This document shows, piece by piece, positions 35,201 through 45,880 of a stretch of 64,000 nt of DNA. Source of the DNA: Strongylocentrotus droebachiensis (Eukaryota > Echinodermata > Echinoidea > Camarodonta > Strongylocentrotidae). A model generated the notes under the pieces. It saw only the letters and a program-made list of their open reading frames with translations. It was not told where the DNA came from and made no database searches. Position numbers and translations under genes: made by a program. The stretch lies in assembly GCA_035222895.1 (NCBI GenBank), contig JAVYIG010005311.1:1-64000 (forward strand), given 5' to 3'. Positions within the stretch are counted from its first letter, which is position 1. Every line of letters begins with the position of its first letter.

Positions 35201-36146
35201 TATCGTATTTCAAATTGGTTAATTCGACTCTAACTTAAATTTTAATTTAAATTTGTACTTTAATTTTTTTTTAATTTATACTGTTTCACGCACATTTCCT
35301 AGTAAATAATTATATATTTTCTGCTACATTCTCCCTGTTAATAGTCATACCACTACGCTAAGACAGTCTCCACAATGGTTTATTAGATACTCATTGTCAT
35401 GGCCAGAAATCGATATTATAACGTGGAGCAGGCACATTATTGAACTCCGGATTTATCTGACAAAAAACCCACGAAGTCCACATATTCGGGGTTTCCCTCT
35501 TTCTCCAAATTCATAGTTAAAGGGAAGCAAACAAAGACCATTACATTCAGACATCTCTGGGATGCTCCTTTACTTCCAAATCTTGGTCCCCAAGTGATTT
35601 TCTCCCATGCTCTTTGTACTAGACTAAACGGTTAACACAAAAGCATATTTTATACATAGGTTCAGATAATACGAAGATTATCGCCGGTATATCACTATTT
35701 TGCGGAAATTATGCATATTCGATAGTACGTTTTAAGCTGTCTGCATAACTCCTGGTCTATAATTTAAGAGATATAGGCCTACAAACCTTCATCACATGTA
35801 TCTCCAGTAAAGCCCACAGCGCACTCGCAAGCGTATCCCAGTAATTCATCCACACAAGTCGCACCATTAAGACAAGGTGATGGATCACATGAGTCGATGT
35901 CTAAAAAAGAGAAGACAAGTTTCAACTATGTATTATAAGAAATATATAATGAACACGCATTTTGTTACCAAATCCATGAACTTGGCCAACAGTCTTATTT
36001 AGGGTTTTGCCCCAAAAGTGCATAAGAGTTTTTCAAGCTAGTCTGATCGTCTTCAAGAAGCCGTGTTTTTTTTAACATACAGGAAAACTGAAGGCGTTGA
36101 TTGGTGGTATCGGTTTTCTTCTTCTTCTTCTTTCTCTTCTTCTTCT

Positions 36147-36200
<54 letters not shown>

Positions 36201-39200
36201 ACGTTAGCGTACTGGTCACAATATGTATCCCGAATGTATCCCCAATTTTTCAAAGAGAATGCAAAGTGAATACTTTTTACATGTTTCTATTTCGCAAAAG
36301 TATACTATGACCACTTGGTCCATGTTTTCAGCCAGTGATGGGTCCACATAAAGTTCTCACAGTTCAGTTTATCATCTTATCCAAACATTTTGCTGTAGGA
36401 ACGGACATAAATTTGTGCATGATTCATTATTAGACTATGATAGGGTTGACCGGAAGCACATGCCACCCCCCCCCCCCCCCCCCCCCGGTGTGTAAATGTG
36501 AGTAGTCTAATTGTACGTACCCATATCACAATTACGTCCTGTGAATCCGGCTTGACAGGTGCACTCGTAAGATAACATTCCAGCGTCGCTACAACTGCCG
36601 TTAATGCAGGGTGACGAGGCGCATTCGTCTATATCTATATTTCATAAAATACCAACAACATTAATAATAATACCCAAATATCTTGCACATTATTAAATAT
36701 CATTATGATATTTTTACATCGTGTCTTTCCCTTGCATATTTCAGTTCATTTCTTTATTCAATTCGGAAAGTAAACATGATAAAAGAATTTACTTTTTTTT
36801 TTAACTATTCACGATTGTATGATATTCTCAATTTAAAAAACTAACAATTAAATTGAGACATCCATCCCCTTTCAAATTGATCACGCGATGCCCCTGCGTC
36901 CAAAAAGTGAGTTTTACAACTTAGGAATAATTTTCTACTTTTTTGCTTAAATAATTTATTTCTACAATTTAGAAAGAATTTACCAACCTTGCTCACAGTA
37001 AACCCCTGTGTAACCCGGTTCGCATATGCAAATAAACTTGGTCTCGGGTTGCCGAGTAGTCAAGATGCATTCTCCAGTGTTGTCACAAAGGTTAAAACCT
37101 GGACAGCTCGTATCTAACAAGTGCAAGAATTTATTCAATTTTAATAATTGTAAATGTTGTATTTCTCACGTATTAATAGTGCCTTCCACCACCCCCCAAC
37201 CCCCCCCCCCCCCCCTCCTCCTCTCCTATCTCTTGATTTTAAATGTCGAATGATTGTTAATATGTTGGTGTCGAGTAATGATTATAGATTGTGTTGTTCA
37301 AGAAAATCTTATTTTACCGTATAACAAATTCAACTTTTTAAACGAAAAACATTCTTCTTTTTCATATATTCATTGCCAGTACTATTTTTCCCCCTGAAAA
37401 GGTACATAATACTTAATTTGCAGCTTGCAAGATCGCCTAACATTTGTTTTTAGATAATATACAAAAAGCAGTTTGCTACGGAGACACGAAAAAGCCACCC
37501 CCCCCCCCCCCCATCAAATGGTGTGAAGAAAGAGGGAGGAAGAGAGAGGGAAGAGGAAATTCATAGAAATGCATGTGAAGATGAATATGATACGAGCCCC
37601 TTCATTACACCCCGCTCTAATAATAACAAAAATAATAATACATGAGATTTATTTAGCGCCATCATCCATTTTAATTAAATGCTCAAGGCGCTTCAAAATA
37701 TTAAGGAACACATTACATCATGACAAAGAATCGTGTACATTTGCATAAGAAAGAAATGCAAAAATGAAAGAATAAATGAATGTCTGTCTTCAAAACGCGA
37801 AATTGAGCAAATGGGATTTAGGGTTGCTCTTTAAAGAGCTTTATCTTTCGCATTAACCCCTCCCATGACACCAATGTCACCCCCTGCCCCATTCAAAACA
37901 GGAATCACGCTACGCCCGTTTAATTACCTGCATAGATGTGTATTTCCACAGGGGTGGGCAAATAACGGTCAACAAGATAAAGGCTATTATCCGGAATGTC
38001 AGCAGCATAAACGCCGTCGAAGTTAAGGTCAGAGAAGTAGAAATCTTCAAAATATTTAGCAATACCGAACGGATGGATGTCGAGATTGCTTAACTCAATG
38101 TGTGAAAGTCGGGTCATTTCGTCTAGATGAATACTTTCGATTCGGTCCTTAGTTGGATCGGTCCAATACAGCCTCCTCTCTGTAAAACATGGAAATAAAT
38201 GTAGTTATGAGAGCAATAATACTTGTCATTTTTAAAAATCTATGAACGGGTGTTTGCAAAGACTCAATTAAATACTAAGATTCGACCAATCTGTAGTTTT
38301 TGTATCCGTTTTTCATCGGAAATTTCTTAAACATTTAAACTTTGAACTAACACTTTTACCATGATTCGATAGATTATTTCTATTGCATGATTTTATTCTT
38401 ATCAATTTTGATTCTTCACCGGAAGTTCCTCAAACGTTCACCACGTCCCCTTACTATTTCCGTTGTGCTATCATTTTCACTTCTATAATTTTCGATCATG
38501 CATGTGTAAGCCTGTTGCACAAGAGGCGTCATTTCGATTGCATTATTACATACACTAATTGACGTCAGGCTGGACTGCCCCTTTCAACATACCTGCCGAA
38601 TCGAGACATATGCCGTTTGGACTCTCAAGATCGGAGTCTACCAGGACTTCTCGCCCAGTCCCATCAGGATTAACCATCTCGATCTTTGGGCTTGGTCCTT
38701 GCTCCGTCCAGAATATTTTCCTGAAATGAGAAGGCCGTCGAAAAAATGAAATATATAACTTTATATACCTCACTTAAGAAATCCAGCCATCTGATTGGTC
38801 GAATTGCATTCATAAACTTCAACTGTTCCTGTAAAATTCTCGGTAACCATGCATAAAACATTTCAATATTTTTAATAACCATGGTTACTCCATGGTTACC
38901 CCATAGGTTTACATGTTAAAAAATGGTTTGAGCGATGGAGGATACCGTAATGTGTGCGAAGGATTGGTCGGTAATTTCAATACAATTGAATCTCGATCGA
39001 TCTTACCGACAATTTTATCTTGCATTGTTGACATGAAGACGAAAATAAACTCTCAAAAACAAAAAAACAACATCTGCCGATAGATCTTGATCTAAGTTCG
39101 TGCCAATATGCATTGCAAAAGTAAAAGAAGGGCCCGTTTCATGGAGCTTTTGCGAAGCATCCCTCACGCAGAGCCGTTTTCAATCCATTTTAATGTATAT

Positions 39201-42120
39201 ATTGGAGAAAACTGCCAAGCATGTTAACGACGCGCGATAGCCTAGTGGTCTAAGCGTTGGTTTTCGATACACCTCTTGTTGTACGCAAGAGTTCGAATCC
39301 CGTCTTCGACAAAAATGAAAAATATTTTTTATTTTTTATTATTTAGTCTATTTTTTTTCGGCATATAAAAGTATTAATGACTGCTTTAATATTCGAGAAA
39401 TAGTTGTTTTCATACGCTCTCGGGAAGGTTACAATTGGGCTATTCCCCTCGGCAAGCCTCGGGGAATAGCACAATTCTAACCTTCCCTTGAGCGTAATAA
39501 AACAACTATTTCTCTCAAAGCAGTCATTAATACTATACTACAGCGCGGAAAAACGAGGTTAAATGGTGGTGAAGGTGGTGGTGGTGGTGGTGATGATAAT
39601 GATGATGATGATGATGATGACGAAGTTATGATGATGATTGTGATAATTAAGGGTGATAAAATGATGAGCATAAACATGAAGAAAAGTCTGTTTTATTATC
39701 TTGCTGCGAGATGTCCTAATAATTAACAGTTTGGCTTTCATCCATTGCTTTGTAAAAAGGTAGGAAGATTCCATTTTATATTTAGAGAAAGTTACATCAT
39801 TATGATTGTACAAAAGCATTACAAAGAAACGAGCATTATGTAAAGCAATAGACAGTGACTTATATCATAACTTTCTATATGTCCTTTAAAAATAAAAAAA
39901 GCATTTTTTTTTTCTTCAAAACAGTATTTCTTACTTTTTAATTCAAATTAAGTGTTTATCAGGACTCATTAGAGGAAATAAATTTTGCCAATAGAAGGTA
40001 TTTCTCGCAATTGTTGCCAAACTAGCACTTTGCGAAATCGTCTTATAATTTGTTTAAGCCATTGCAAAGGGGAAATCATGATTCGGAAATGATAAATGCG
40101 TTTTGAGTAAAAAAAAAAAAAGTATATAATGTTATTATCTAGATATAGTTAATCAAGTAGACATAAATCAAGTATACAGACTTTCGAATTGTTGAGTAAA
40201 CTATTCCGGCCGTGTTGGTATTGAAGCCAGTGGATATCAAGTCTTGTCTATTGGAGCCATCAAGGTCCGCCATCTCGATCACATCGTGGTACTGGTCGGC
40301 CCAATAAACCTTGTTTTCGTCAAGGTTTAGGGCGATCCCATAGGGATCTGAAAGTAACAAGTAAAATTAACCTGTAATTTTTCGTAAATTGGTACGAGGC
40401 TATGTTTATATGGGCTGCTAAGAACTGATTTGATAAGCTTTCATTCTTTTAAAATCAATAATTTCTCTTTAGTTTCTCATCCCGAACCCTCCCCGAACCC
40501 GGATCCAAAAATACATCCGACTAATCATATAGTCTTAAATAAACACCTACATACAAAGGAATTATTAACATAGGTATACAGATTAATAAAGGCTCGTTCG
40601 GATCATATTCTTCGGCGGTTTACCGCCCTACATCTGAACAAACCTCAATTGGCAATCATCAAGCTTAATACTGTTATACTTACATTCGAAATTCGCCGGG
40701 ATACTTAGCGGGTCCAACTGGGCGATGACCTCCTGCATGGAGCCGTTCAGAGCAGCCCTGTTGACCGTATGCAGTGAGGCATCCGTCCAATAGACGATGT
40801 CTGTCCTGGGATCAAACTCCACACCGACCGGTAGTTCGAGCCCTGTGAAGGGGAGCCGGCTGAAGGAACTGTTGACGAAGCTTAACCCGTCTGTTTCGGC
40901 CAAAAGGATGGTGCCGTTGTACGCATCGGCGACAAAGAGCTTGTCGGCTGCAAATGAATCATTAAGTCAATTTGTTAACATGTAATAGTGTATTATTATA
41001 TCTGAGAGCCTAAATAGCCTTGTTTGTCAAGATATAATTTCATTTATTCATATATTTATTTATACATTCATTCATCCAATGGGTCATTCATTTCATTTTA
41101 TTTTATTTTATTTTATCCTATTTCATTTAAGTTTATTTAAGTTAATGTGTGTGTTTGTTTGCGTGCGTGCGTGCGTGCGTGTGTGTGTTGTGTGTGTATT
41201 TCATTGTCCCGATAAACTGAGTAGGATATGCACTCAGGTCACTTGAGTTTCACTTTGTACCGATTTTCAACGAAAGGTTGATATGATTTACCCTAAAGAG
41301 AGCGTGGTATACTAAAGAAGTCACTTTACTATCACTAATATAGGCCTATATATGGCTTGAATCCCAGCTACCATTGTCATCTGTCATTACATCAATCTGT
41401 ATTTACAACTCTCGACCCAGGTGAAGTAAATGGGCACCCGGTATAAAGAAATTCCTTGATGATGATTGAATACTTAGGCTTCTTATTGAAGCTCGGCTCC
41501 ACCCGAAGTAATAATAATTTAGCTGTAAATTCGCAGACTGAAGCCGAAAGAGAAATCCTCTTCATACCGCAGGGGTTTAATGTAGATTTGAAGCCAAAGA
41601 GATTCCATTACATAAATAAATATATATGTATGCATACACGATGTATATACGATGCCATACTTCTACTTCTACTTCTACGACGATACTCAGCAGGATCCAT
41701 AAGTCAGGATGTATAGTGCTGAGGAATAAACTATCTAGTTCTTGGTCTAGAAAAATGAAATACATACGATGTATGTATGGCATCAGATATTTGAAGCCCC
41801 ACATCCATGCACACTCAAGTACTTTTCCGTGGAAGGTACATTCCCCTTTTACATGAAACCTTTCACCTTTAAACATTGACCTTTTTATCTTTCAAGTCTT
41901 TCAAATCAACATTGTTCAATGTTGTGGTGACTTTTGATTTGGCGTGCATAGCCTTGTAAATGCCCTTATATAATGTTCTCACCTAGCTTCCCCCACAGGA
42001 AAAACTTTTCGAAAGAGATTAATTAAATTTTATACTCTCTACAACTTGATGGTTATTGTCCGGAGGGTAATTGTCTGAGGTAGTTGTCTGGGTAGTTATG
42101 TAAAGCATATTTTTCATTTT

Positions 42121-42151
<31 letters not shown>

Positions 42152-42320
42152 TGCTCATGTTAGTCAAATGAGGTGTGGAAATGCTAAAGGGGAAATTTGT
42201 TCATCATCACATGGTCACTTTAATGTAGAAGAAGAATCAATACTTACTACAACTCGATGGACTAACAAAGAGGTGTACAGTCATTAGGGTGAAGATCCAA
42301 AACTGCTGTAACTGATCCAT
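28218..42320 (-). CDS. Single-pass receptor: YWTD propeller-EGF-SEA-EGF-sushi-TM-tail
   Basis: Fifteen exons with GT/AG borders join in frame to 881 codons (880 residues). Domains by residue: signal peptide 1-24; six-bladed LDLR class B propeller 25-295 (blade boxes LFVAD, VYWTD, VYWAD, IFWTE, LYWTD, FYFSD); EGF-like domains 296-336, 337-374, 375-412, 413-452, the second to fourth starting DID (calcium-binding style); SEA domain about 455-570 with [16 protein letters not shown] 571-608; sushi/CCP 609-667 with four Cys and a Trp; transmembrane helix about 675-697; 183-residue cytoplasmic tail. The tail has two YxxM motifs (DYISM, DYLYM) and further tyrosines. Propeller plus EGF is known in LDLR, LRP and nidogen, where it binds ligands. 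SEA and sushi next to the membrane are not part of those families. I do not recognise an ortholog. A ligand-binding surface receptor with tyrosine-based signalling is inferred. The start has a good context (AAAATGG) and precedes a hydrophobic leader. The exact splice sites of exons 3 and 11 are the least certain. Confidence 0.85.
28840..29225. repeat. CT/CA-rich tract with ~125-bp tandem duplication (receptor intron 14)
   Basis: TCTCTC and CTTTCT runs. A block containing CACCCTCACTC, CCACTGACACACAAACACCC and ACGCATTAATTT occurs twice, near 28945-29005 and 29065-29125. Confidence 0.85.
29418..29511 (-). CDS. Receptor exon 14: transmembrane segment
   Basis: [20 protein letters not shown] then [12 protein letters not shown], a single hydrophobic helix followed by basic residues that continue in exon 15 (FVHRKR). 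Confidence 0.88.
30310..30480. repeat. Two tandem ~90-bp repeats (receptor intron 13)
   Basis: Two diverged copies share ATTGACC, GAGGCTAT / AAGGCTAT, GGTGTG, CCCC and CATAGAGACGCCA / TATAGAGATGCCA. Confidence 0.65.
30513..30689 (-). CDS. Receptor exon 13: sushi/CCP domain
   Basis: [15 protein letters not shown] ... [18 protein letters not shown] ... [11 protein letters not shown]. Four cysteines and the Trp between Cys 3 and Cys 4 fit a CCP module. Phase 1-1. Confidence 0.86.
30866..31020. repeat. (TAG)n trinucleotide array (receptor intron 12)
   Basis: ACT/TAG repeats with AGG and CAG interruptions. The Thr-, Ser- or Leu-run frames here are not coding. Confidence 0.9.
31172..31285 (-). 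CDS. Receptor exon 12: EGF-like domain 5
   Basis: [16 protein letters not shown] ... [17 protein letters not shown] with six cysteines. Phase 1-1. Confidence 0.9.
31577..31900. mobile_element. One-ended TTAA-type element remnant (receptor intron 11)
   Basis: Starts TTAAAGGGGAAATCCACCCC, the form of a Kolobok-like terminal repeat. The opposite end is not found, so it is truncated or diverged. Confidence 0.4.
32497..32737 (-). CDS. Receptor exon 11: SEA domain, second part
   Basis: Codes [20 protein letters not shown] then [20 protein letters not shown], the GS-containing SEA core. Acceptor TATATCAG is the one that keeps phase 0 with exon 10. Its upstream neighbour, 53 bp away, is a hairpin MITE (32790-33052). 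Donor GTTGGC is non-consensus but gives the phase of exon 12. Confidence 0.75.
32790..33052. mobile_element. Palindromic MITE, PIF/Harbinger-like, 263 bp (receptor intron 10)
   Basis: The ends TGCATCAGTCACACC and GGTGTGACTGAGGCA are inverted repeats. TAA sits outside both (32787-32789, 33053-33055), a 3-bp duplication. Nearly the whole element folds back: arms of about 100 bp include GGCTTGC.TATTGCTG, AAGCCGTTTTAACAATTATT and CATATTTCTTGATATCAAG. The centre has further TTCTTGATATCAAGAA palindromes. Confidence 0.82.
33973..34085 (-). CDS. Receptor exon 10: SEA domain, first part
   Basis: Codes [20 protein letters not shown] then [17 protein letters not shown], the F-x-x-x-L-x-D-x-x-S start usual for SEA. 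Donor GTAAGT, phase 0. Confidence 0.82.
35003..35122 (-). CDS. Receptor exon 9: EGF-like domain 4 (cbEGF)
   Basis: [17 protein letters not shown] ... [20 protein letters not shown]. Phase 1-1. Confidence 0.9.
35787..35900 (-). CDS. Receptor exon 8: EGF-like domain 3
   Basis: [16 protein letters not shown] ... [14 protein letters not shown]. Phase 1-1. Confidence 0.9.
36116..36205. repeat. (CTT)n trinucleotide array (receptor intron 7)
   Basis: About 28 TTC units with a few TCC interruptions. Confidence 0.92.
36521..36634 (-). CDS. Receptor exon 7: EGF-like domain 2
   Basis: Starts [15 protein letters not shown] and ends [13 protein letters not shown]. It has the DIDEC calcium-binding start. 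Phase 1-1. Confidence 0.9.
36988..37113 (-). CDS. Receptor exon 6: EGF-like domain 1
   Basis: Six cysteines in EGF order, ending [15 protein letters not shown]. Non-calcium type, as usually follows a YWTD propeller. Phase 1-1. Confidence 0.88.
37619..37710 (-). mobile_element. LINE/SINE 3'-tail remnant
   Basis: AATAATAACAAAAATAATAATA followed by TTTATTTAGCGCC and CTCAAGGCGCTTC, the reverse of an L2-type tail. Lies in receptor intron 5. Confidence 0.55.
37928..38179 (-). CDS. Receptor exon 5: propeller blades 5-6 and closing strand
   Basis: Contains [38 protein letters not shown] and the closing [11 protein letters not shown]. Confidence 0.88.
38593..38720 (-). CDS. Receptor exon 4: propeller blade 4
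   Basis: Contains [20 protein letters not shown] and SPNGICLD. Acceptor TTTCAG, donor GTATGT. Confidence 0.87.
39230..39310 (+). other. tRNA-like sequence with long variable arm
   Basis: Box A TAGCCTAGTGG and box B GAGTTCGAATCCC are spaced as in a Ser- or Leu-type tRNA. The CACCTCTTGTTGTACGCAAGA between them could form a long variable arm (CTCTTG/CAAGAG). The acceptor and anticodon stems pair poorly, so this is more likely a tRNA pseudogene or SINE head than a working gene. It lies in receptor intron 3 on the opposite strand. Confidence 0.5.
39371..39532. mobile_element. Foldback MITE, ~162 bp (receptor intron 3)
   Basis: The left arm from GTATTAATGACTGCTTT and right arm ending AAAGCAGTCATTAATAC pair over about 75 bp. 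Shared blocks include GAGAAATAGTTGTTTT, TACGCTC, GGGAAGGTTA and GCTATTCCCC. The loop is only a few bases (CGGCAAGCCTCG region). Confidence 0.82.
40182..40347 (-). CDS. Receptor exon 3: propeller blade 3
   Basis: Contains [20 protein letters not shown] and [12 protein letters not shown]. Donor is a weaker GTCTGT, chosen because it alone gives the phase needed by exon 4 and joins RK to KIFWTE. Confidence 0.78.
40684..40947 (-). CDS. Receptor exon 2: propeller blades 1-2
   Basis: Contains [14 protein letters not shown] and [14 protein letters not shown]. Acceptor CAG at 40948-40950, donor GTAAGTA. Confidence 0.88.
41345..41465 (+). mobile_element. SINE body fragment (receptor intron 1)
   Basis: ACTCTCGACCCAGGTGAAG, AAATGGGCACCCGGTA and AATTCCTTGATG match the body of the SINE at 19442 and, in reverse, 59140-59230. 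Confidence 0.55.
42127..42151. repeat. (CT)n microsatellite
   Basis: Twelve CT units, 96 bp downstream of receptor exon 1 in intron 1. Confidence 0.9.
42248..42320 (-). CDS. Receptor exon 1: start and signal peptide
   Basis: Codes [16 protein letters not shown] and LFVSPSSC, a hydrophobic leader of 24 residues. Donor GTAAGTA at 42241-42247. Ends in phase 1. Confidence 0.8.
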
Positions 42321-42918
42321 TTTGATGTCCACATCTGGTCCAAAAATCAACATGCGGAATAAAAAGGTTAAAAATGGAATCGATAATGGGTGCAAAGGTT
42401 GTCCCATCTTGCTTCCCTGGTTCGGTTTAAATGTCGGATCTTTACCTCAGACCTTTTTAACTCTGGCAATATTATCTCTTAACATTTTTATAGCTCTCAC
42501 ATCCCTGCACATCTTTACTTCTCACCTCTTCCCTTTTACCCTCTAAAGTCAATTTTTTTGTCAGATGCACCATAGGGTCTTAAAGTGGAAGTACGTCGCG
42601 TGAGCCATTCCTGGCCAATTTAAGTCCAGATTCTGTCCATTTTTATATATAAATATACATCTTTCTCCAATCTTCTTTGTCTTCCTGTCCTACAAGCATC
42701 CCACACAGACCACGGTGTATCCACTCATCGCTCCCCCCCCCCCCCCAAAAAAAAAAAAAACCGGCGCAACAATGCAAGGATCCTGTCTCCGTTTTAGCGT
42801 TTAGGGAGTGCTATTTTCTCAGCTGATTGGGCGCGCGACACGGAAACAGTCCAGGCAGTGGACAAGGCCAATCACAGCACTGGATTTTATTTTTAAATGT
42901 AGGACATAACAATTAAAA
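42321..42918. other. Upstream region of the receptor gene
   Basis: Expected 5' UTR and promoter of the minus-strand receptor. I see no clear TATA box or other element that I can defend. There is a poly-C/poly-A run at 42733-42761. Confidence 0.35.
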
Positions 42919-42920
42919 TA

Positions 42921-43130
42921 CCGTGTGAGTCAAAAAAAAAATTACACTCAGAAATGTTTTGAAAGAGTGTTATATCCAGAATCGTTAAGGATTATTTTTG
43001 TGTGGTATGAAAAAGAAATATTGTTTCCGAGAGAGTTCAAAAATCGGCTTCCGCAAAAGTATTGAAGTGAGAGAATGAATTAAATGTATCAAATGAAATA
43101 CACTGCACATGCTTTTTTGCAGAAGCAAAG

Positions 43131-43172
<42 letters not shown>

Positions 43173-43490
43173 AAATATTCTTTGATATTTGATTTTCGAT
43201 AAGTGTGGCATGACTAATTTTGTTAGGGATGTTATTTGGATCGGCAAAGACCGAATTTATCCCCAAATCCCAATTGTTTTATCCAAACATCTCATGAGCC
43301 GTTTGATTTTTGATTTTTGCAATCTCTTAAACAATGTCTCCGGGTCATCCAAATTTTGTGAACACATTCACAAAAATGATACCAAATGATTCGGGATAAA
43401 ACACTCTTTCATAAGATGTATAATAATTCACTGTTCATAGATGATTTTTTTTTTTTAATTAGCAATTTCCTCGGTGTTTGACTCACACTG
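42921..43490. mobile_element. TA-flanked MITE, ~570 bp
   Basis: Left end CCGTGTGAGTCAAA, right end TTTGACTCACACTG (inverted, one mismatch at base 2), with TA directly outside both (42919-42920, 43491-43492). Internal inverted blocks TTTTGAAAGAGTGTTATATCC / GGGATAAAACACTCTTTCA extend the pairing. A (CA)n block sits at 43132-43164. Tc1/mariner-like by its TA flank. Confidence 0.65.
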
Positions 43491-43526
43491 TATAGAAGTA
43501 TCATGTAATGGCTATTCTGATAAGGA

Positions 43527-43617
43527 GATTAGTAGTAGAAGTAGAAATTATACTGTAGTAGATTTAATGATAATAATAGTAGTAGTAGTAGTAGTAACAG
43601 TAGTGTAATAATTAGTA

Positions 43618-43671
<54 letters not shown>

Positions 43672-43695
43672 TAAGAATTAGTAGTAGTGGTAGTA

Positions 43696-43750
<55 letters not shown>

Positions 43751-43794
43751 CAGTAGTAGTAGTAGTAGTAGTGGCAGTAGTAGAAGTAGAAGTT

Positions 43795-43830
<36 letters not shown>

Positions 43831-43850
43831 TTGGTAGTATCAATATTATC
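43527..43850. repeat. (TAG)n array, ~320 bp
   Basis: Long AGT/TAG array with single GAAG, GCAG and GGTAG interruptions. It is followed by an ATT/ATC-rich zone to 43980. Homopolymer-like frames on both strands are artefacts. Confidence 0.95.
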
Positions 43851-44284
43851 ATTGTTATTATCCTTGTTATTAATTGTTATTATGATTTTTATCATTTTCA
43901 TTATAATAATTATCATAATTACTATCAGCATTTATATTACCATTAATATTATTATCAATATCATCTTTATCAATTATTTTTGATGTTGTGGTTGTCGCGT
44001 ACTTCGGTTAGTATATTTTGTATATTGCTTCCATGAATGGACAATTAACTGTTGGCCCGACAGCCATGATATCAGCATAATTCACCATGAACGTTGTATA
44101 ATCAAGATGAGAAGAAGGAGCTCAGGACATGCATGGCAGCTAAACTAATTTAAAAAAGAAATAAATGGCTGGCTTTGGTGCCGCATACTAATTAACGTCT
44201 GCTTACAATCTGGTGGCTGAAAAAATGGGGTCAATGGGACCTGCATTATCTACTATGGGAATGAGGTTACCCTTGGTAAATGAG

Positions 44285-44640
44285 GCCATTTTATTATTAT
44301 TATCACTGTTATTATTACTACACGTATTATCGTTTATTAGTATTATTCTTATTATTTATTATTGTAAACATTCTTATTAGTAGTAGTAGTAATAGTATTA
44401 ATTTTATCATCATCATCATTTTCATTATTATTACTATTATTAAAGTTATTGTTATCTGTATTGTATTGTTATCATCATTATTCACACTATTATCACTGTT
44501 ATTGTTGCGTAGTAGTAGTGGTAGAAGTAGCAGCACAGTGGTAGAAGTAGCAGTATTTGTACTAGCATCACCACCATCATTAGTATCATCACTTTGTTGG
44601 TTTTCTTGTAGTAGTTGTTGTTTTATTATATTCATGTTTG
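44285..44640. repeat. Mixed ATT/TAG/ATC trinucleotide tract
   Basis: TTATTATTATCAC, TAGTAGTAGTAG and ATCATCATCATC stretches. No coding support. Confidence 0.85.
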
Positions 44641-45880
44641 ATGACATCTGCACTTTTCCGTTTTATTTCTGCAAAGTTTTGAAAATTCAGGTGAGTAAAA
44701 CACATCTACAATTACTTATTAGACCATGTACTTGCCTTCAAACCTATTAGCATTATAAGCATAAATATGTCTGCATACTTTATGGAGACGTTAATTTCAA
44801 TTGCATTTCCAAATGAGATGTCAATTTATCAGGTTAATCATGGCAATTTATTATTTGTTAAGTATGATGCATAGTGTCACTGTGACCGTTTAAAGTCTCA
44901 CGAAATTATCAAAGTACTTTTGTTAGTCATTAATGTTAACAAAATGACATACTATTCTAATTTTCCCCTCAGTTCCAAAAATGTACTGCATCCCCTTTTT
45001 TTATAAAACATATAGTTCTTTGCAAAGAGGTATTTCTTTTGGGCTTCCATTTGGTTTCTCGACAATTGCATTATTTTGTCAAAAGCAAAGGGGTATTTAT
45101 GTTGAGGCTTGCATTTGGTTTTAGTTAAGGTTTAGGGTTAGAGTTACGGTTACGGTTAGTTTAGTATTGGGTAGAGGGTTGAAGATCAGAATTCCGTTTA
45201 TGTTGGAATTGACGCGAAACAATGGTCGCAAGAGTCGTACAACCTGTTACTAGTTTCCTGGCGTTCAGAGCACGAGCCCTGCGACTTCAACTGTATTCCC
45301 ATTTTGTATATTTTTTCGGAGGGGTGAGGGGGGGGGGGTTAATAGTTTGCTCATTAATTCTCATTGCCAGACACATTGTAGGCCTACGGTCTACTGTTTG
45401 TCAAAAGGAACTTGTGTTCATATCAAATCGATTAAAAGATAATTAGATAAAACGCACTTAGAGAAAAAATTACCTTTCATAAATGTAGTTAAGTAATCCA
45501 TCATTGTATTAATTGTTATGGACCCTAGATGATAGCTCTGAACCACATTATGCACTGCCGTAATTGCGTGTGACCGTGTTTTCGAGTGCGTGTGTGCGTG
45601 TGCGTGTGTGCGTGCGTGTGTGTGTGTGTAGTTTCATCGATACAATAATGTGAATTAGCTGGCATGCATTAAGAGTAACACACGAATGGGATACTTGGTT
45701 GAAATATTTTACCCTTTGAGTTGAATACATAGATTTAGTAAATGTTGTTTACAGTTGCCAACAAATATAATAATTAATAATAGTTAGATCAATTTAAATA
45801 GCGCAGCTACTATATAAATATACAAAATATAAATACATAAATTTAGCCGTATCTTCAATTTTTATAAAGAGAATGTTGGT
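44641..45880. other. Non-coding stretch
   Basis: No gene seen. 45121-45165 has degenerate telomere-like words (GGTTTAGGGTTAGAG, GGTTACGGTTAG). 45590-45632 is (GT)n. 45768-45815 has an L2-type tail word (AATAATTAATAATAG ... TTAAATAGCGCAGCTAC). Confidence 0.5.

Noticed and set aside
43529..43983. Open frames of poly-Leu, poly-Thr and poly-Val
   Set aside because: Direct products of the (TAG)n array in different frames.
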